Positions 53,712 through 63,096 of a stretch of 64,000 nt of DNA are shown piece after piece. This DNA is from JBBQWZ01 sp038210135 (GTDB lineage: Bacteria > Acidobacteriota > Terriglobia > Bryobacterales > Bryobacteraceae): the NCBI GenBank assembly GCA_038210135.1, contig JBBQWZ010000007.1, positions 92,842 through 156,841 of the forward strand, read 5' to 3'. The notes beneath the pieces were generated by a model. That model ran no database searches. It saw nothing but the letters and a program-made list of their open reading frames with translations, and was not told the DNA's origin. How positions within the stretch are numbered: position 1 is the stretch's first letter; each line of letters begins with the position of its first letter. Made by a program: the position numbers and the translations under genes.

Positions 53712-54454
53712 CGGGCGAGTGCCTTTTCTTCGGCGAGAAAAAGCCGCGCGAGGTCGAGGTCTCCCGGACGCGTGATCTTGATATTGCGGTCGCTGCCCTG
53801 CACCACGCGGACGTCCACTTGTTCGAGCCGCTCGACCAGGCTGGATTCGTCGGTGCCGGTAAAGCTGTCTTCCTTGGCCTTCGCGAAGGCCTGCTGCAAC
53901 AGATCGAAGCGGAACACCTGCGGAGTCTGAGCGAGAACCAGATGCTCCCGCGGCAGGGTGGAGCGAATGAGATTCTTCTGCACGCGCTTGACGGTATCGA
54001 CGGGAACGATGCCGACAATGGCGGCACCGTGTTCCGCGGCCTCGGCGATCACTTGTTCGACGAGGTGCGGTTCGATGAAGGGGCGCACGGCGTCGTGGAC
54101 AGCGACGAGGTCCGTGTCGGCCGCGATCGAGGCGAGGGCGTTCTCGACGCTTTCGTGGCGGCTGTCGCCGCCTTCGACCAGGCGAACCGGTTTGCCGAGG
54201 TGCTCGCCGTGAAGCAACTCCTCCGCCCAGGCGAGGTCGTCGCCGCGGAGTGCGACCACGATTTCCGTGACGACGGGAACGCTCGCGAATTTCCGGATGG
54301 TGTGGAGCAGGATCGGACAGCCGTCGAGGATTAAAAATTGCTTACGGCTGGCGGAAGGCTTTTCGAGGCCGGGTAGTACCGGAGCGCTCGACGTGGAGCT
54401 GGCGCCCATTCGCGTTCCGAGGCCCGCGGCGGGCAGGATCACCGAGACTTTCAT
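53708..54454 (-). CDS. ispD: 2-C-methyl-D-erythritol 4-phosphate cytidylyltransferase
   Basis: This MEP-pathway enzyme of 248 residues has the CTP-binding LPAAGLGTRMG, a KQFLILDGCPIL segment, VAVHDAVRPFI, and TDESSLVE near the end. An insertion rich in Ser/Pro (about residues 19-35) separates the glycine loop from the Lys segment. TACAAT lies 9 nt before ATG 54454. The next upstream gene is an Fsr-like transporter, 385 bp away. Confidence 0.96.
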   Translation of the reverse strand: MKVSVILPAAGLGTRMGASSTSSAPVLPGLEKPSASRKQFLILDGCPILLHTIRKFASVPVVTEIVVALRGDDLAWAEELLHGEHLGKPVRLVEGGDSRHESVENALASIAADTDLVAVHDAVRPFIEPHLVEQVIAEAAEHGAAIVGIVPVDTVKRVQKNLIRSTLPREHLVLAQTPQVFRFDLLQQAFAKAKEDSFTGTDESSLVERLEQVDVRVVQGSDRNIKITRPGDLDLARLFLAEEKALAR

Positions 54455-54838
54455 GGACTTCTGATTGTATCCGTTCCGGGTGGGCAGGTATAGAGAGCTT
54501 TCCTGTCTGCTCGCGACTAAGTGGCGTAGGACTCCGGCCTGTGCAACTACAATCTGCCGGAGGCAATAGGATTGTGATCGGGGCGTGATTCGATGCGCCG
54601 GATGTTACCGGGTGGTTGCGCATTGTGCTCGCACAACAAGCGGCCGGCCTGTTTGAAGAGGATTTCAGAACTCTGGTCCTGGGTCGCCTGCGGAGCCCGG
54701 CGATGTGGTTCGCGTGTACGGAACCGGGTTCGGTGTCCTTTCTCGAGAGTGTTCCCCTCGCTGGCGCTCGGGGTTCCATCCAGCTACCGGATGGGCTCTC
54801 GATTTCTGCTGGGATGCGCGTTGTGTTGGGCGCTCCTT
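54455..54838. other. 384-bp intergenic region with imperfect palindromes
   Basis: I see no gene here. A TACAAT (54464-54469, minus strand) suits the ispD promoter. The stretch 54766-54786 (TCCCCTCGCTGGCGCTCGGGG) forms an imperfect hairpin and resembles the repeat-like text near 1877-1893. A short open frame at 54616-54894 looks like chance. Confidence 0.5.
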
Positions 54839-56050
54839 TTAGATTTCGGAGGGGTGGGTTCTGGGGAGCGTCATGGTCAGGAAGAAGCCGATGAGCGGGC
54901 AGATAGTTAGGAGTGAAAGGGCGAATTGGAGGGAGGTGTGCTGGGCGAGGAAGCCGGTGAGCGGGATGAAGACCAGGCCGGCGAAGCCCCAGGCGAAACC
55001 CATCATCAGCGCGGACACGGTTCCGGCTTGGGCGGGCGCTAGTTCCTGCGCCATGACGACGTTGACGGGCACGGTGAACAACAGCATCAGGCCGCCGATA
55101 GCCAGGCTGACGATCGATATGGCGCCGGTGGTGAAGAAGAAAAGCGCGAGGAACGGAACGCAGGCGATCATGGAAAACAAAATGATGCGGCGGCCTCCAA
55201 AGCGATCGGCTAAATTGCCGCCCAGGAATCCGCCGATGGCTCCGCACATCAGGTAGACGGTGAGGGCGAGGCTCGAATCGACGAGCGACATTCCGCGCTC
55301 GCGATGCAGGTAGAGCGGGAGGAATTGGCCGTATACGATTTGGACGGCGGAGCGCAGGAAGACCAGCATATAGAGGATAGTGAGAGGCTTCCAGACGGCG
55401 ATTAACGGGGCAAGGTCGAGGCGTTTTCCAGCGGATTCCGAGTGCGGTCCCGATTTGAGGAAGATCAGCAGGACGACGGTCATCAGGACGCCGGGCACGA
55501 GTGCGATGTAGGAATATTCGGCTCCGGCGATGGTGATGATGGCGGAGAAGAAGGTGGGTCCGATAGCGAGGCCGACCGAGCCGGAGCTAATGAACACGGC
55601 CATCCAACGTCCGCGGTGACGGGCGATTCCGAGGGTCGCGCGGGCGGATGCTTGCGGATGGAAAGATGCGATTCCGGCGGCTCCGATGGCTACGAAGGCG
55701 AGCGCCATGCCGAAGCTGGTGGCGCGTCCTATTAGAGAGATGAAGATTCCGGCGAGGGCGGGCGCGAGGGCGGTGAACAGCTTCGAGTGATAGCGGTCGG
55801 AGAGGAAGCCGTAAGCGGGCTGGACGAACGAGCCGGAGAAGGTCATCATGGCGCCGAGCAATCCGGCCTGGGTTAGCGTCAGGTGGAGCTTGTCCACGAG
55901 GATCGGCTGAAAGGCGCCGAGGGCGCTCGAGTAGAGGTCGATGAAGAAGTGCGCGGCGCAGTAGAGGCCCAGCGCGAACATGCCGGTTTCCGTTCGACTG
56001 CGGAAGGATACGGCGGGGGCCGCGGTTAACACGCTGGGTTCAGAGCTCAT
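54839..56050 (-). CDS. MFS transporter, fosmidomycin-resistance (Fsr)-like
   Basis: This protein of 403 residues has about twelve membrane segments. The N-terminal half reads like the Fsr/YfcJ-type branch (LYCAAHFFIDLYSSALGAFQPIL, then AIGAAGIASFHPQASARATLG), with the FHPQAS motif typical of Fsr. Fsr exports fosmidomycin, an inhibitor of the MEP pathway; ispD and ispF lie just downstream. The match is by motif recall, so another substrate is possible. A TATAAT lies 15 nt before the ATG. Confidence 0.8.
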   Translation of the reverse strand: MSSEPSVLTAAPAVSFRSRTETGMFALGLYCAAHFFIDLYSSALGAFQPILVDKLHLTLTQAGLLGAMMTFSGSFVQPAYGFLSDRYHSKLFTALAPALAGIFISLIGRATSFGMALAFVAIGAAGIASFHPQASARATLGIARHRGRWMAVFISSGSVGLAIGPTFFSAIITIAGAEYSYIALVPGVLMTVVLLIFLKSGPHSESAGKRLDLAPLIAVWKPLTILYMLVFLRSAVQIVYGQFLPLYLHRERGMSLVDSSLALTVYLMCGAIGGFLGGNLADRFGGRRIILFSMIACVPFLALFFFTTGAISIVSLAIGGLMLLFTVPVNVVMAQELAPAQAGTVSALMMGFAWGFAGLVFIPLTGFLAQHTSLQFALSLLTICPLIGFFLTMTLPRTHPSEI

Positions 56051-56409
56051 CGCGAGGGAAGTTTAATTATATCGTGGGGCTGGCGTCGTTGATCAATTCC
56101 GCTAACGGTAAAGTTGCGCAGATTGAAAGGATGCGCCAAATGGGGATCAGCGGTAGTCCCTGGGCGGGTGTCAGGGACCGGCTCGGATTCGGTGAGGTGC
56201 GGGCTTTGTTGGCGCGGCTTGGAAGCGCTTACTGCGCGGCACTTCGTGCCGCTTCGTGCGCGCCTCGACGGTTCGCTTCTGTTCGCGTCGTCATGGCGTG
56301 GTCGGCGGTACACTGTAGCGAGATCGGATCGCTTCCTGCGTCTTTGAGTAACCACATGCTGGTGGTGGACGCCTTGATTTCGATCCATTGCCTACTGCCT
56401 GGAGAGTGC
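56051..56409. other. Divergent intergenic region, 359 bp
   Basis: This gap lies between the divergent MFS and tricorn genes. Besides the MFS promoter I see only GC-rich text. An open frame extends upstream of the tricorn ATG but lacks coding character. A GGAGAG lies 3 nt before the tricorn ATG at 56410. Confidence 0.5.
56066..56096 (-). promoter_or_regulatory. Probable promoter of the MFS gene
   Basis: On the minus strand, TTGATC (56096-56091), 19 bp and a perfect TATAAT (56071-56066) precede the ATG at 56050 by 15 nt. There is no clear Shine-Dalgarno. The spacer is longer than ideal. Confidence 0.45.
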
Positions 56410-59400
56410 ATGCGCCGTTTGCCGTTGCTTCGAATTTTTGCTGTTGCCCTTGCTTTGATTGCCTTTGCCGTGAGTATCCCGGGTGCGGGTGAGCCTGGCA
56501 CGCGCCTGTTGCGGACACCCACGGTGAGCGCGAAGCAGATTGCATTCGCGTATGCCAACAACCTCTGGATCGTCGAACGCTCGGGCGGCAACGCGCGGCG
56601 CCTTACCAGCTTTCAAGGGCAGACTTCGAATCCGCATTTTTCACCCGACGGCAAGTGGATCGCGTTTAGCGGGGATTACGCAGGGAACACCGATGTCTAC
56701 GTGGTTTCGGCCGAAGGCGGCGAGCCGAAGCGTTTGACGTACCATCCGGGTGCGGATACGGTGCAGGGTTGGACGCCGGATGGCAAGTCGATTCTGTTTG
56801 CATCGGCGCGAGCTTCTTTGGCTCCTAGTGCGGTTCCGCGATTTTGGACGGTGCCTGCTGAGGGCGGCATCGAGGAGCCACTGGCGCTTCCGCGTGCTTA
56901 CCAGGGTAAGATGTCTCCCGACGGAGCGCGAATCGCATACCGCATGAATAATTCTTGGGACGAGGAGCGGCGCAATTATCGCGGCGGACAGAACCGGGCG
57001 ATTTGGATTGTGGATTTGAAGAGTTTCGACCTGGTTTCGCCGCCTTGGACGGATTCAAAAGAAGAGGATCCGGCGTGGATCGGCGATTCGGTATATTTCA
57101 TTTCCGATCGCGACGGCGTGGCGAATGTGTGGTCGTACGATACGAAATCGAAGAAGCTGGCGCAGGCGACCAAGTTCAGTGATTTCGATGTGAAGTCGCT
57201 CGATGCGGGCTCGGGCGCGGTGGTGTTCGAGCAGGCGGGTTACATTCACGAACTGGATGCGAAATCGGGCAAGGCGCACGTCGTCCACATCACGGTGAAG
57301 GGCGATTTTCCGTGGATGATGCCACGCTGGGAAGACGTCACGAGCCGCTTGTCGAACATTGTGATTTCGCCTACCGGCAAGCGCGTGGCGGTGGAAGCGC
57401 GCGGTGAGATTTTCACGATTCCGGCCGAAAAGGGCGATATTCGCAACCTGACGAACACGAGCGGAGCCGCCGAGCGCGATCCGGCATGGTCGCCGGACGG
57501 CAAGTTCATTTCGTATTTCAGCGATCGCTCGGGCGAGTACAAGTTAGTGGTCGAGACTCCGGACGGCCTGGCGTCGAACCGGCGCGAACTTTCGCTGCCG
57601 AGTCCGTCGCATTACTACACGGCGTCGTGGTCGCCGGATTCGAAGAAGCTGCTGTATTCGGATACGAATCTGAAGGTTTGGGTGCTCGATATTGCGAGCG
57701 GCAAGGCGAAGATTGTGGGCAACGATCCGTGGATGGTTCCGACGCGCACGCTGAATCCGGTGTGGAGTCCGGATTCGAAATGGGTGGCGTATGCGAGCCG
57801 GCTGAAGTCGATGTATCACGCGATTTTCGTAAGCAATGTCGAGACCGGCGACACGAAGCAGATCATGGATGGGCTGGCGGATTCGGTGTGGCCGGCGTGG
57901 GATGCGAGCGGAAAATATTTGTGGTTCCTGGCGTCCACGGATTTCGGATTGAAGTCGCAGTGGCTGGACATGACGTCGTACGATCACGATGAAAATTTCG
58001 GCCTGTACATGGCGATCTTGAAGAAGGGCGAGGCGAGTCCGCTGTTGCCGGAGAGCGATGAAGATGCAGGTGTCGGGAGTGCTCCGGCGGCTGGAACTGG
58101 TGGTGGACCCCGAGGACGCGGCGGTGCGGCTGATGACAGCGCGGCTCCGGCGGCACGCGCCCCGCGAGTTGCGGTGACGGTGCAGATTGACTTCGACGGA
58201 ATTGATCAGAGGATCTTAAGCGTGCCGGGCGTGCCGGAACGGCAATATTCGCAATTGCGCGCGGGTGTTGCGGGCACGGTCTATTACATCGAGGCTTCTG
58301 ATCGCGGGGGACGTGGCGGTGGCGGCGGGCAGGGCGGACCGTCGGGAACGCTTGAGCGCTACCAGATCAGCGCGCGCCACGCGGCTCCGTTCATGACGGG
58401 CGTGGTTAGCTACGATGTCAGCGCGGATGGACACAAATTGGTGTATCGCGCGGCGGGCGCTGGCGGCGCCGGCTTACGGCGGGGTGTGGGTCCGAATCCG
58501 GATGCCGCGCCTGCGCCGCAGTTGTTCCTGGTCGATGCGGACCGACAACCTCCGGTAGCCGGAGCCGGGCGGTTGAACGTTTCGCTGCGAATGTACCTCG
58601 AGCCGAAAGAGGAGTTCAAACAGATCTTCTATGAAGGCTGGCGCAATCAACGCGACTATTTGTACGTCAAGAATATGCACGGGTCCGACTGGACCAAGAT
58701 GAAAGAAATGTACGGGCAAATGCTGCCGCACGTGAATCATCGGGCGGATCTGAATTACCTGCTGGACACGATGGGAGCGGAGATCGCGATCGGCCACTCG
58801 TACGTGCGCGGCGGCGATATTCCGCGAATTCCGAACTCGCGCGGCGGCTTGCTGGGCGCGGATTTGACGGTGGAGAACGGTCGCTACAAGATCGCGCGGA
58901 TTTACCACAACGAAAGCTGGAATCCGGATTTACGCGCTCCGCTGGCGGCTCCGGGAGTGACGGTCGCGCAGGGCGATTACATCCTGGCGGTGAACGGGAC
59001 GGAGTTGAAAGCCCCCGACAGCATTTACCGTTTGCTCGATGGAACGGCGGACCGGCAGACGGCGCTGACGGTGAACAGCCGTCCGACGATGGACGGCGCG
59101 CGGCAGATTATTGTGGTTCCGACGGCGAACGAACAGGGCCTGCGCTCGCGTGCGTGGGTGGAATCGAACCGGCGGCTGGTGGATAAACTTTCGGGCGGCA
59201 AGCTGGCCTACGTGCATCTTCCGAATACAGGGCAGCCGGGTTATACGAGCTTCAACCGATACTATTTCGCGCAGCAGGACAAAGAAGGCGCGATCATCGA
59301 CGAGCGGTACAACGGCGGTGGTTCGGCGGCGGATTACATCATCGATGTCTTGCAGCGCGACTTCGACGGCTACTTCAATAATGTGGCGGGCGATGGGTAT

Positions 59401-59865
59401 CCGTTCACCAGTCCGGCGGCCGGCATCTGGGGTCCGAAGGTGATGATCATCAATGAAATGGCTGGTTCGGGCGGCGACCTGATGCCGTACATGTTCCGCC
59501 ACCGCAAGATCGGTTTGCTGGTCGGCAAGCGGACCTGGGGCGGTCTGGTGCATACGGCGGACACGCCGACGTTCATCGACGGCGGTTCGATGATTGCGCC
59601 GCGCGGCGGGTTCTTTTCGAAGGACGGCAAGTGGGCGGTGGAGAACGAAGGGACGGCTCCGGATATCGACGTCGAGAATTGGCCGAAGGACGTGATCGCG
59701 GGCCACGATCCGCAGCTGGAACGCGCGGTGACGGAAGCGTTGCGGATGCTGAAGGAGAAGCCGGTGAAGCGGATGACGACGGAACCGGCGTCGCCGACGT
59801 GGGGTCAGCGGAAGGTGCCGATGACGGCTCCCGCAGGCGGAGCGGGTTCGCAGCGGGATCGGTAG
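56410..59865 (+). CDS. Exported tricorn-type protease homologue (S41)
   Basis: This 1151-residue protein (start 56410, behind GGAGAG; upstream ATG codons rejected) has a signal peptide (LLRIFAVALALIAFAVSIPG), two PD40 beta-propellers (about residues 40-330 and 340-600), a Gly/Ala-rich linker with RGRGGAADD and GGRGGGGG (about 560-640), the tricorn C1 domain (MYLEPKEEFKQIFYEGWRNQRDYLY), a PDZ domain (about 820-910) and the S41 catalytic domain. The nucleophile region NEMAGSGGDLMPY and TRTWGGLV are intact, as is the HVNHRADLNYL segment. It should degrade exported oligopeptides. It is much larger than the S9 cluster enzymes. Confidence 0.94.
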   Translation: MRRLPLLRIFAVALALIAFAVSIPGAGEPGTRLLRTPTVSAKQIAFAYANNLWIVERSGGNARRLTSFQGQTSNPHFSPDGKWIAFSGDYAGNTDVYVVSAEGGEPKRLTYHPGADTVQGWTPDGKSILFASARASLAPSAVPRFWTVPAEGGIEEPLALPRAYQGKMSPDGARIAYRMNNSWDEERRNYRGGQNRAIWIVDLKSFDLVSPPWTDSKEEDPAWIGDSVYFISDRDGVANVWSYDTKSKKLAQATKFSDFDVKSLDAGSGAVVFEQAGYIHELDAKSGKAHVVHITVKGDFPWMMPRWEDVTSRLSNIVISPTGKRVAVEARGEIFTIPAEKGDIRNLTNTSGAAERDPAWSPDGKFISYFSDRSGEYKLVVETPDGLASNRRELSLPSPSHYYTASWSPDSKKLLYSDTNLKVWVLDIASGKAKIVGNDPWMVPTRTLNPVWSPDSKWVAYASRLKSMYHAIFVSNVETGDTKQIMDGLADSVWPAWDASGKYLWFLASTDFGLKSQWLDMTSYDHDENFGLYMAILKKGEASPLLPESDEDAGVGSAPAAGTGGGPRGRGGAADDSAAPAARAPRVAVTVQIDFDGIDQRILSVPGVPERQYSQLRAGVAGTVYYIEASDRGGRGGGGGQGGPSGTLERYQISARHAAPFMTGVVSYDVSADGHKLVYRAAGAGGAGLRRGVGPNPDAAPAPQLFLVDADRQPPVAGAGRLNVSLRMYLEPKEEFKQIFYEGWRNQRDYLYVKNMHGSDWTKMKEMYGQMLPHVNHRADLNYLLDTMGAEIAIGHSYVRGGDIPRIPNSRGGLLGADLTVENGRYKIARIYHNESWNPDLRAPLAAPGVTVAQGDYILAVNGTELKAPDSIYRLLDGTADRQTALTVNSRPTMDGARQIIVVPTANEQGLRSRAWVESNRRLVDKLSGGKLAYVHLPNTGQPGYTSFNRYYFAQQDKEGAIIDERYNGGGSAADYIIDVLQRDFDGYFNNVAGDGYPFTSPAAGIWGPKVMIINEMAGSGGDLMPYMFRHRKIGLLVGKRTWGGLVHTADTPTFIDGGSMIAPRGGFFSKDGKWAVENEGTAPDIDVENWPKDVIAGHDPQLERAVTEALRMLKEKPVKRMTTEPASPTWGQRKVPMTAPAGGAGSQRDR

Positions 59866-59876
59866 CAGGCGCTGTG

Positions 59877-60557
59877 ATGGATCCGCGCCTTGACGAATTG
59901 CCGCCCGCGTTGCGCTACGTTTTGGATGCGGAGTTGGCGGCTGGCAATACGATCGCTGAAATCTCGAATGGCTTTCCGGCGCCGCCGGTGGGTTTTTGCG
60001 TGATGCTCGGTGAGATGTTCCGGGCGGCGGAAGAGACGCGCGCCGGATTGGATTGGCGGCGGCGATACAGCTCGACGTCGTCGGGCGAATTGACGGGCGC
60101 GGACCGGCGCTGGTTCATCTTGACGCCACCGGATCCGGCGGACGCGGCGTATCCGGATATGAATGCGATCCGCGCGGAGTTGGAACGCGCGCAAGCGGCG
60201 GCGGATGCCGAGATGTATCGGAAGCAGGCGCTTGAACAGCCCACGCCGCCGTGGTTCTGGATGGTTACGCATCCGGAGTTGCCCGAGCGGAAACATCCGG
60301 CAAGCAAACTGTACACAATCCAGATCGATCATCGCGGAGAGATGATCACGTACCTCGAACCCACGCGGTCGGCGACGGTCATCTGTACTTTCTGGAATTC
60401 GCGCGTGTCGATCGCGCGGCGGACACTGAGTGGTTGGTGGTACCAGGCGGAGCGCCGATCGGAAGCAATGACGCCTGAAGAAGCGGATACCGCCTACGCC
60501 AATATTTTAGAGATGCTGCAGCGGGAATCAGGCGCGACGCGGGTGGAAGAAGAGTAA
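59877..60557 (+). CDS. Uncharacterised protein
   Basis: This 226-residue protein starts at ATG 59877. No signal peptide or membrane span is seen. The first segment (LRYVLDAELAAGNTIAEIS) is helical, then a Pro-rich region with PPDPADAAYPDMN, then a beta-rich KLYTIQIDHRGEMITYLEP and RRTLSGWWYQAERRS. It is 11 bp behind the tricorn gene and may be cotranscribed. I do not recognise the family. Confidence 0.6.
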   Translation: MDPRLDELPPALRYVLDAELAAGNTIAEISNGFPAPPVGFCVMLGEMFRAAEETRAGLDWRRRYSSTSSGELTGADRRWFILTPPDPADAAYPDMNAIRAELERAQAAADAEMYRKQALEQPTPPWFWMVTHPELPERKHPASKLYTIQIDHRGEMITYLEPTRSATVICTFWNSRVSIARRTLSGWWYQAERRSEAMTPEEADTAYANILEMLQRESGATRVEEE

Positions 60558-60614
60558 CGATCGGCGAGGGCATGGTGTGCGGGGCACGGACGCGGTAGAC
60601 TAGAGATTCCCTCC

Positions 60615-62231
60615 GTGATTTCTGTAAATAACATCACCATGCGCTTCGGCGCCAAGATTTTGTTCGAAGATGTCTCCGTGACGTTTCAGCCTGGGCGGCG
60701 CTACGCCGTGACGGGTCCGAACGGCGCCGGTAAATCGACGCTGATGAAGATTCTGACCGGCGAATTGGATTCGACCAAGGGCGACATCACGAAGCCGAAG
60801 AAGCTGGGCGTACTGAGCCAGGATCAGTTTGCGTTCGACGAATTCCGCGTCGTCGATACGGTCATCATGGGCAACAAACGCCTGTGGGACGCGCTCGAGG
60901 AGCGCGACCATCTTTACGAGAAGCCCGAGATGACCGACGAAGACGGCATGCGTTTGGGCGAGCTCGAAGGCGTGGTCGGCGAAGAGGACGGTTATTCGGC
61001 GGAGAGCGACGCCGCGGTTTTGCTGGACGGCTTGGGCGTCGAAGAAAAGCTGCACGAACGCAAGATGAGCGAGTTGCAGGGCGGGCAAAAGGTCCGCGTG
61101 CTGCTGGCGCAGGCGCTGTTCGGGAATCCGGCGGCGCTGCTGCTGGACGAACCGACGAACCACCTCGATCTGGATTCGGTGCATTGGCTGCAGGATTTCC
61201 TGATGCGGTACAACGGAACGCTGATCGTGATTTCGCACGATCGGCACTTCCTGAATGAAGTCTGTACGCACGTTGCCGATATCGATTATCAGACGATCAT
61301 CATGTACACCGGCGGGTACGACGACATGGTGCTGGCGAAGACGCAGATCCGTTCTCGGATCGAATCGGACAACGCCCAGCGGGAAAAGAAGATCGCGCAG
61401 TTGAACGAATTCATTGCGCGGTTCTCAGCCGGTACGCGTTCGTCGCAGACGACTTCGCGTAAGCGCGAAGTGGAGCGTTTGCAGACGTCGGACCTGGCGC
61501 GCTCGAACATTGCGCGTCCTTATATCAAGTTCGAGATGAAGCGGCCTTCGGGACGGCATCCGCTCGAGATCAAGGGACTGAACAAGTCCTACGATGAGCT
61601 AAAAGTGATCCACGATTTCACGGCGAGCGTTCCGCGCGGCGAAAAGATCGCGCTGATGGGCCGCAACGGAACCGGTAAGACGACGCTGCTGCGCTCGCTG
61701 ATTCGGAATGCGCCGGGCTTCATTGATGCTCCCGACAAAGAGTTCACGATCGACAGCGGGACCGTGGAATGGGGTCACGAGGTCGCGGTGGGCTACTTCT
61801 CGCAGGATTCGAAGGAATCGATTCAGAAGGGCATGACGGTGATCGAGTGGCTGCGGCAATTCGATTTGCAGGCTCCGGAAGAAGAGCTGCGCGGCTTGCT
61901 GGGTCAGATGCTGTTCAAGAGCGAAGAGGCTCTGAAGCCGACGGCGGCGTTGTCCGGCGGCGAAGCGGCGCGGGTGCTGTTCTGCCGCATTATGCTGCAG
62001 AAGCCGAACTTCCTGGTGCTCGACGAACCGACGAACCACTTGGATCTCGAATCGATCAACGCGTTGAACATTGCGCTACAGAAGTACGAAGGCACGGTGT
62101 TGCTGGTGACGCACGATCACGATCTGATCGACGAGGTCGCGACGCGCGTCTGGCATTTCGATCACGGCGAACTCGAAGACTTCAAGGGACCGTATTCGGA
62201 GTACCAGACGAAGTCGGTTGCCAAGGTTTAA
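60615..62231 (+). CDS. ABC-F family ATPase, YbiT-type
   Basis: This cytoplasmic protein of 538 residues has two nucleotide-binding domains and no membrane span. Walker A motifs are GPNGAGKST and GRNGTGKTT; signatures are LQGGQKVRV and LSGGEAARV; both Walker B motifs end in LLLDEPTNHLD or VLDEPTNHLD. The linker between them (about 240-320) has the ABC-F interdomain helices. QDQFAFDEF and VDTVIMGNKRLWD match E. coli YbiT closely. ABC-F proteins act on the ribosome E site to relieve stalls or antibiotics. Confidence 0.94.
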   Translation: MISVNNITMRFGAKILFEDVSVTFQPGRRYAVTGPNGAGKSTLMKILTGELDSTKGDITKPKKLGVLSQDQFAFDEFRVVDTVIMGNKRLWDALEERDHLYEKPEMTDEDGMRLGELEGVVGEEDGYSAESDAAVLLDGLGVEEKLHERKMSELQGGQKVRVLLAQALFGNPAALLLDEPTNHLDLDSVHWLQDFLMRYNGTLIVISHDRHFLNEVCTHVADIDYQTIIMYTGGYDDMVLAKTQIRSRIESDNAQREKKIAQLNEFIARFSAGTRSSQTTSRKREVERLQTSDLARSNIARPYIKFEMKRPSGRHPLEIKGLNKSYDELKVIHDFTASVPRGEKIALMGRNGTGKTTLLRSLIRNAPGFIDAPDKEFTIDSGTVEWGHEVAVGYFSQDSKESIQKGMTVIEWLRQFDLQAPEEELRGLLGQMLFKSEEALKPTAALSGGEAARVLFCRIMLQKPNFLVLDEPTNHLDLESINALNIALQKYEGTVLLVTHDHDLIDEVATRVWHFDHGELEDFKGPYSEYQTKSVAKV

Positions 62232-63076
62232 GCCAGCGGCAGGCCTGAAGTGGCGCGCGACACGTTGTCGTGCAGCGTGATGATTTCTCCCAACGCTCCG
62301 GCAACGAAACCGGATCCGATATCGGGCATCAGTTGGCAAGTCGCGTAAGAGATGCTTGCGGTGCGATAGCGGGCTTGCCATTCATTGAAGTGGTTCTCGA
62401 CGGTCGCATTGAGGAACGGCCAGCGCATGGGCGGGGCAGCCACACCGCAACGCCACGGCTTGGGGGTCAGGCGGGCGCGGAAGGATTCCTGGGTGCCGCA
62501 CAAGCGCCGGTAGAGCGGATCGGAATCGACGGCTTGAAACACGGTCTGGCACAGCGGATCCTTCGAATCGAAGAGCGCGTGAGTCGCCAGCAGGCGGAGT
62601 CCGGCTCGCGTGCGATAGACCCGCCAATTCCAGTTGGGCTGAGACTGCGCCCAAGCGTAGGCGCGCGACAGAGCGTAATTCACGAGCGGCTCGGCTGGCG
62701 GCGCGTTGCCTGTAAGGAACGAGTCGAGCATGCCGCCGATCGAGCTGGCGGAAGCGGTGTCCTTAGGTTCTTCGAGGTCGATGTCGACGAACATGGCGTT
62801 GGCCGCATTCAGGACGTCGCAGCCGTACGAATTCCGCGTTACGACGGCGGAGATCTGGCCGTCGACGTAGCGCATTTCGTGGAGTACGGGCTCGCGCAGA
62901 GGGCGATCCGGATAGCCGTATACGATGCGCTCCCGGCCGTGCATTTCGAACTGCTGATGCATCACGGCGGCGGCGGATCTTGCGCCAGCTTGCGCTTCCT
63001 CGAAGCTGACGTCGGAGGAGCGCCAGCACGAGAATCCGTCTTTCTCGCCGTGGGCCCAGTATTTCGGAAATTTCAT
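62228..63076 (-). CDS. Conserved uncharacterised protein
   Basis: This protein of 282 residues begins KYWAHGEKDGFSCWRSSD and contains a helical segment, VVTRNSYGCDVLNAANAMFVDIDLEEP, then WRVYRTRAGLRLLATHALFD, and RARLTPKPWRCGVAAPP. The string of conserved-looking acidic, Arg and His positions suggests an enzyme, possibly with a metal-binding VDID. I recall similar sequences in other bacteria, but no function. Its 3' end overlaps ybiT on the other strand by 4 bp. It lies 20 bp downstream of the decayed toxin-antitoxin locus. Confidence 0.7.
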   Translation of the reverse strand: MKFPKYWAHGEKDGFSCWRSSDVSFEEAQAGARSAAAVMHQQFEMHGRERIVYGYPDRPLREPVLHEMRYVDGQISAVVTRNSYGCDVLNAANAMFVDIDLEEPKDTASASSIGGMLDSFLTGNAPPAEPLVNYALSRAYAWAQSQPNWNWRVYRTRAGLRLLATHALFDSKDPLCQTVFQAVDSDPLYRRLCGTQESFRARLTPKPWRCGVAAPPMRWPFLNATVENHFNEWQARYRTASISYATCQLMPDIGSGFVAGALGEIITLHDNVSRATSGLPLA

Positions 63077-63096
63077 AATGCGTTCTTCGAATTCGC

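Noticed and set aside
54616..54894. Plus-strand open frame of 92 codons in the ispD upstream gap
   Set aside because: It overlaps the MFS 3' end, contains palindromic intergenic text and has no recognised domain.
56074..56409. N-terminal extension of the tricorn gene from upstream ATG codons
   Set aside because: The signal peptide and ribosome binding site lie at 56410; the extension has no domain and runs through an intergenic region.
56496..56515. TGGCACGCGCCTGTTGC as a sigma-54 promoter
   Set aside because: The spacing between elements is 7 instead of 5, and it is inside the tricorn coding region.
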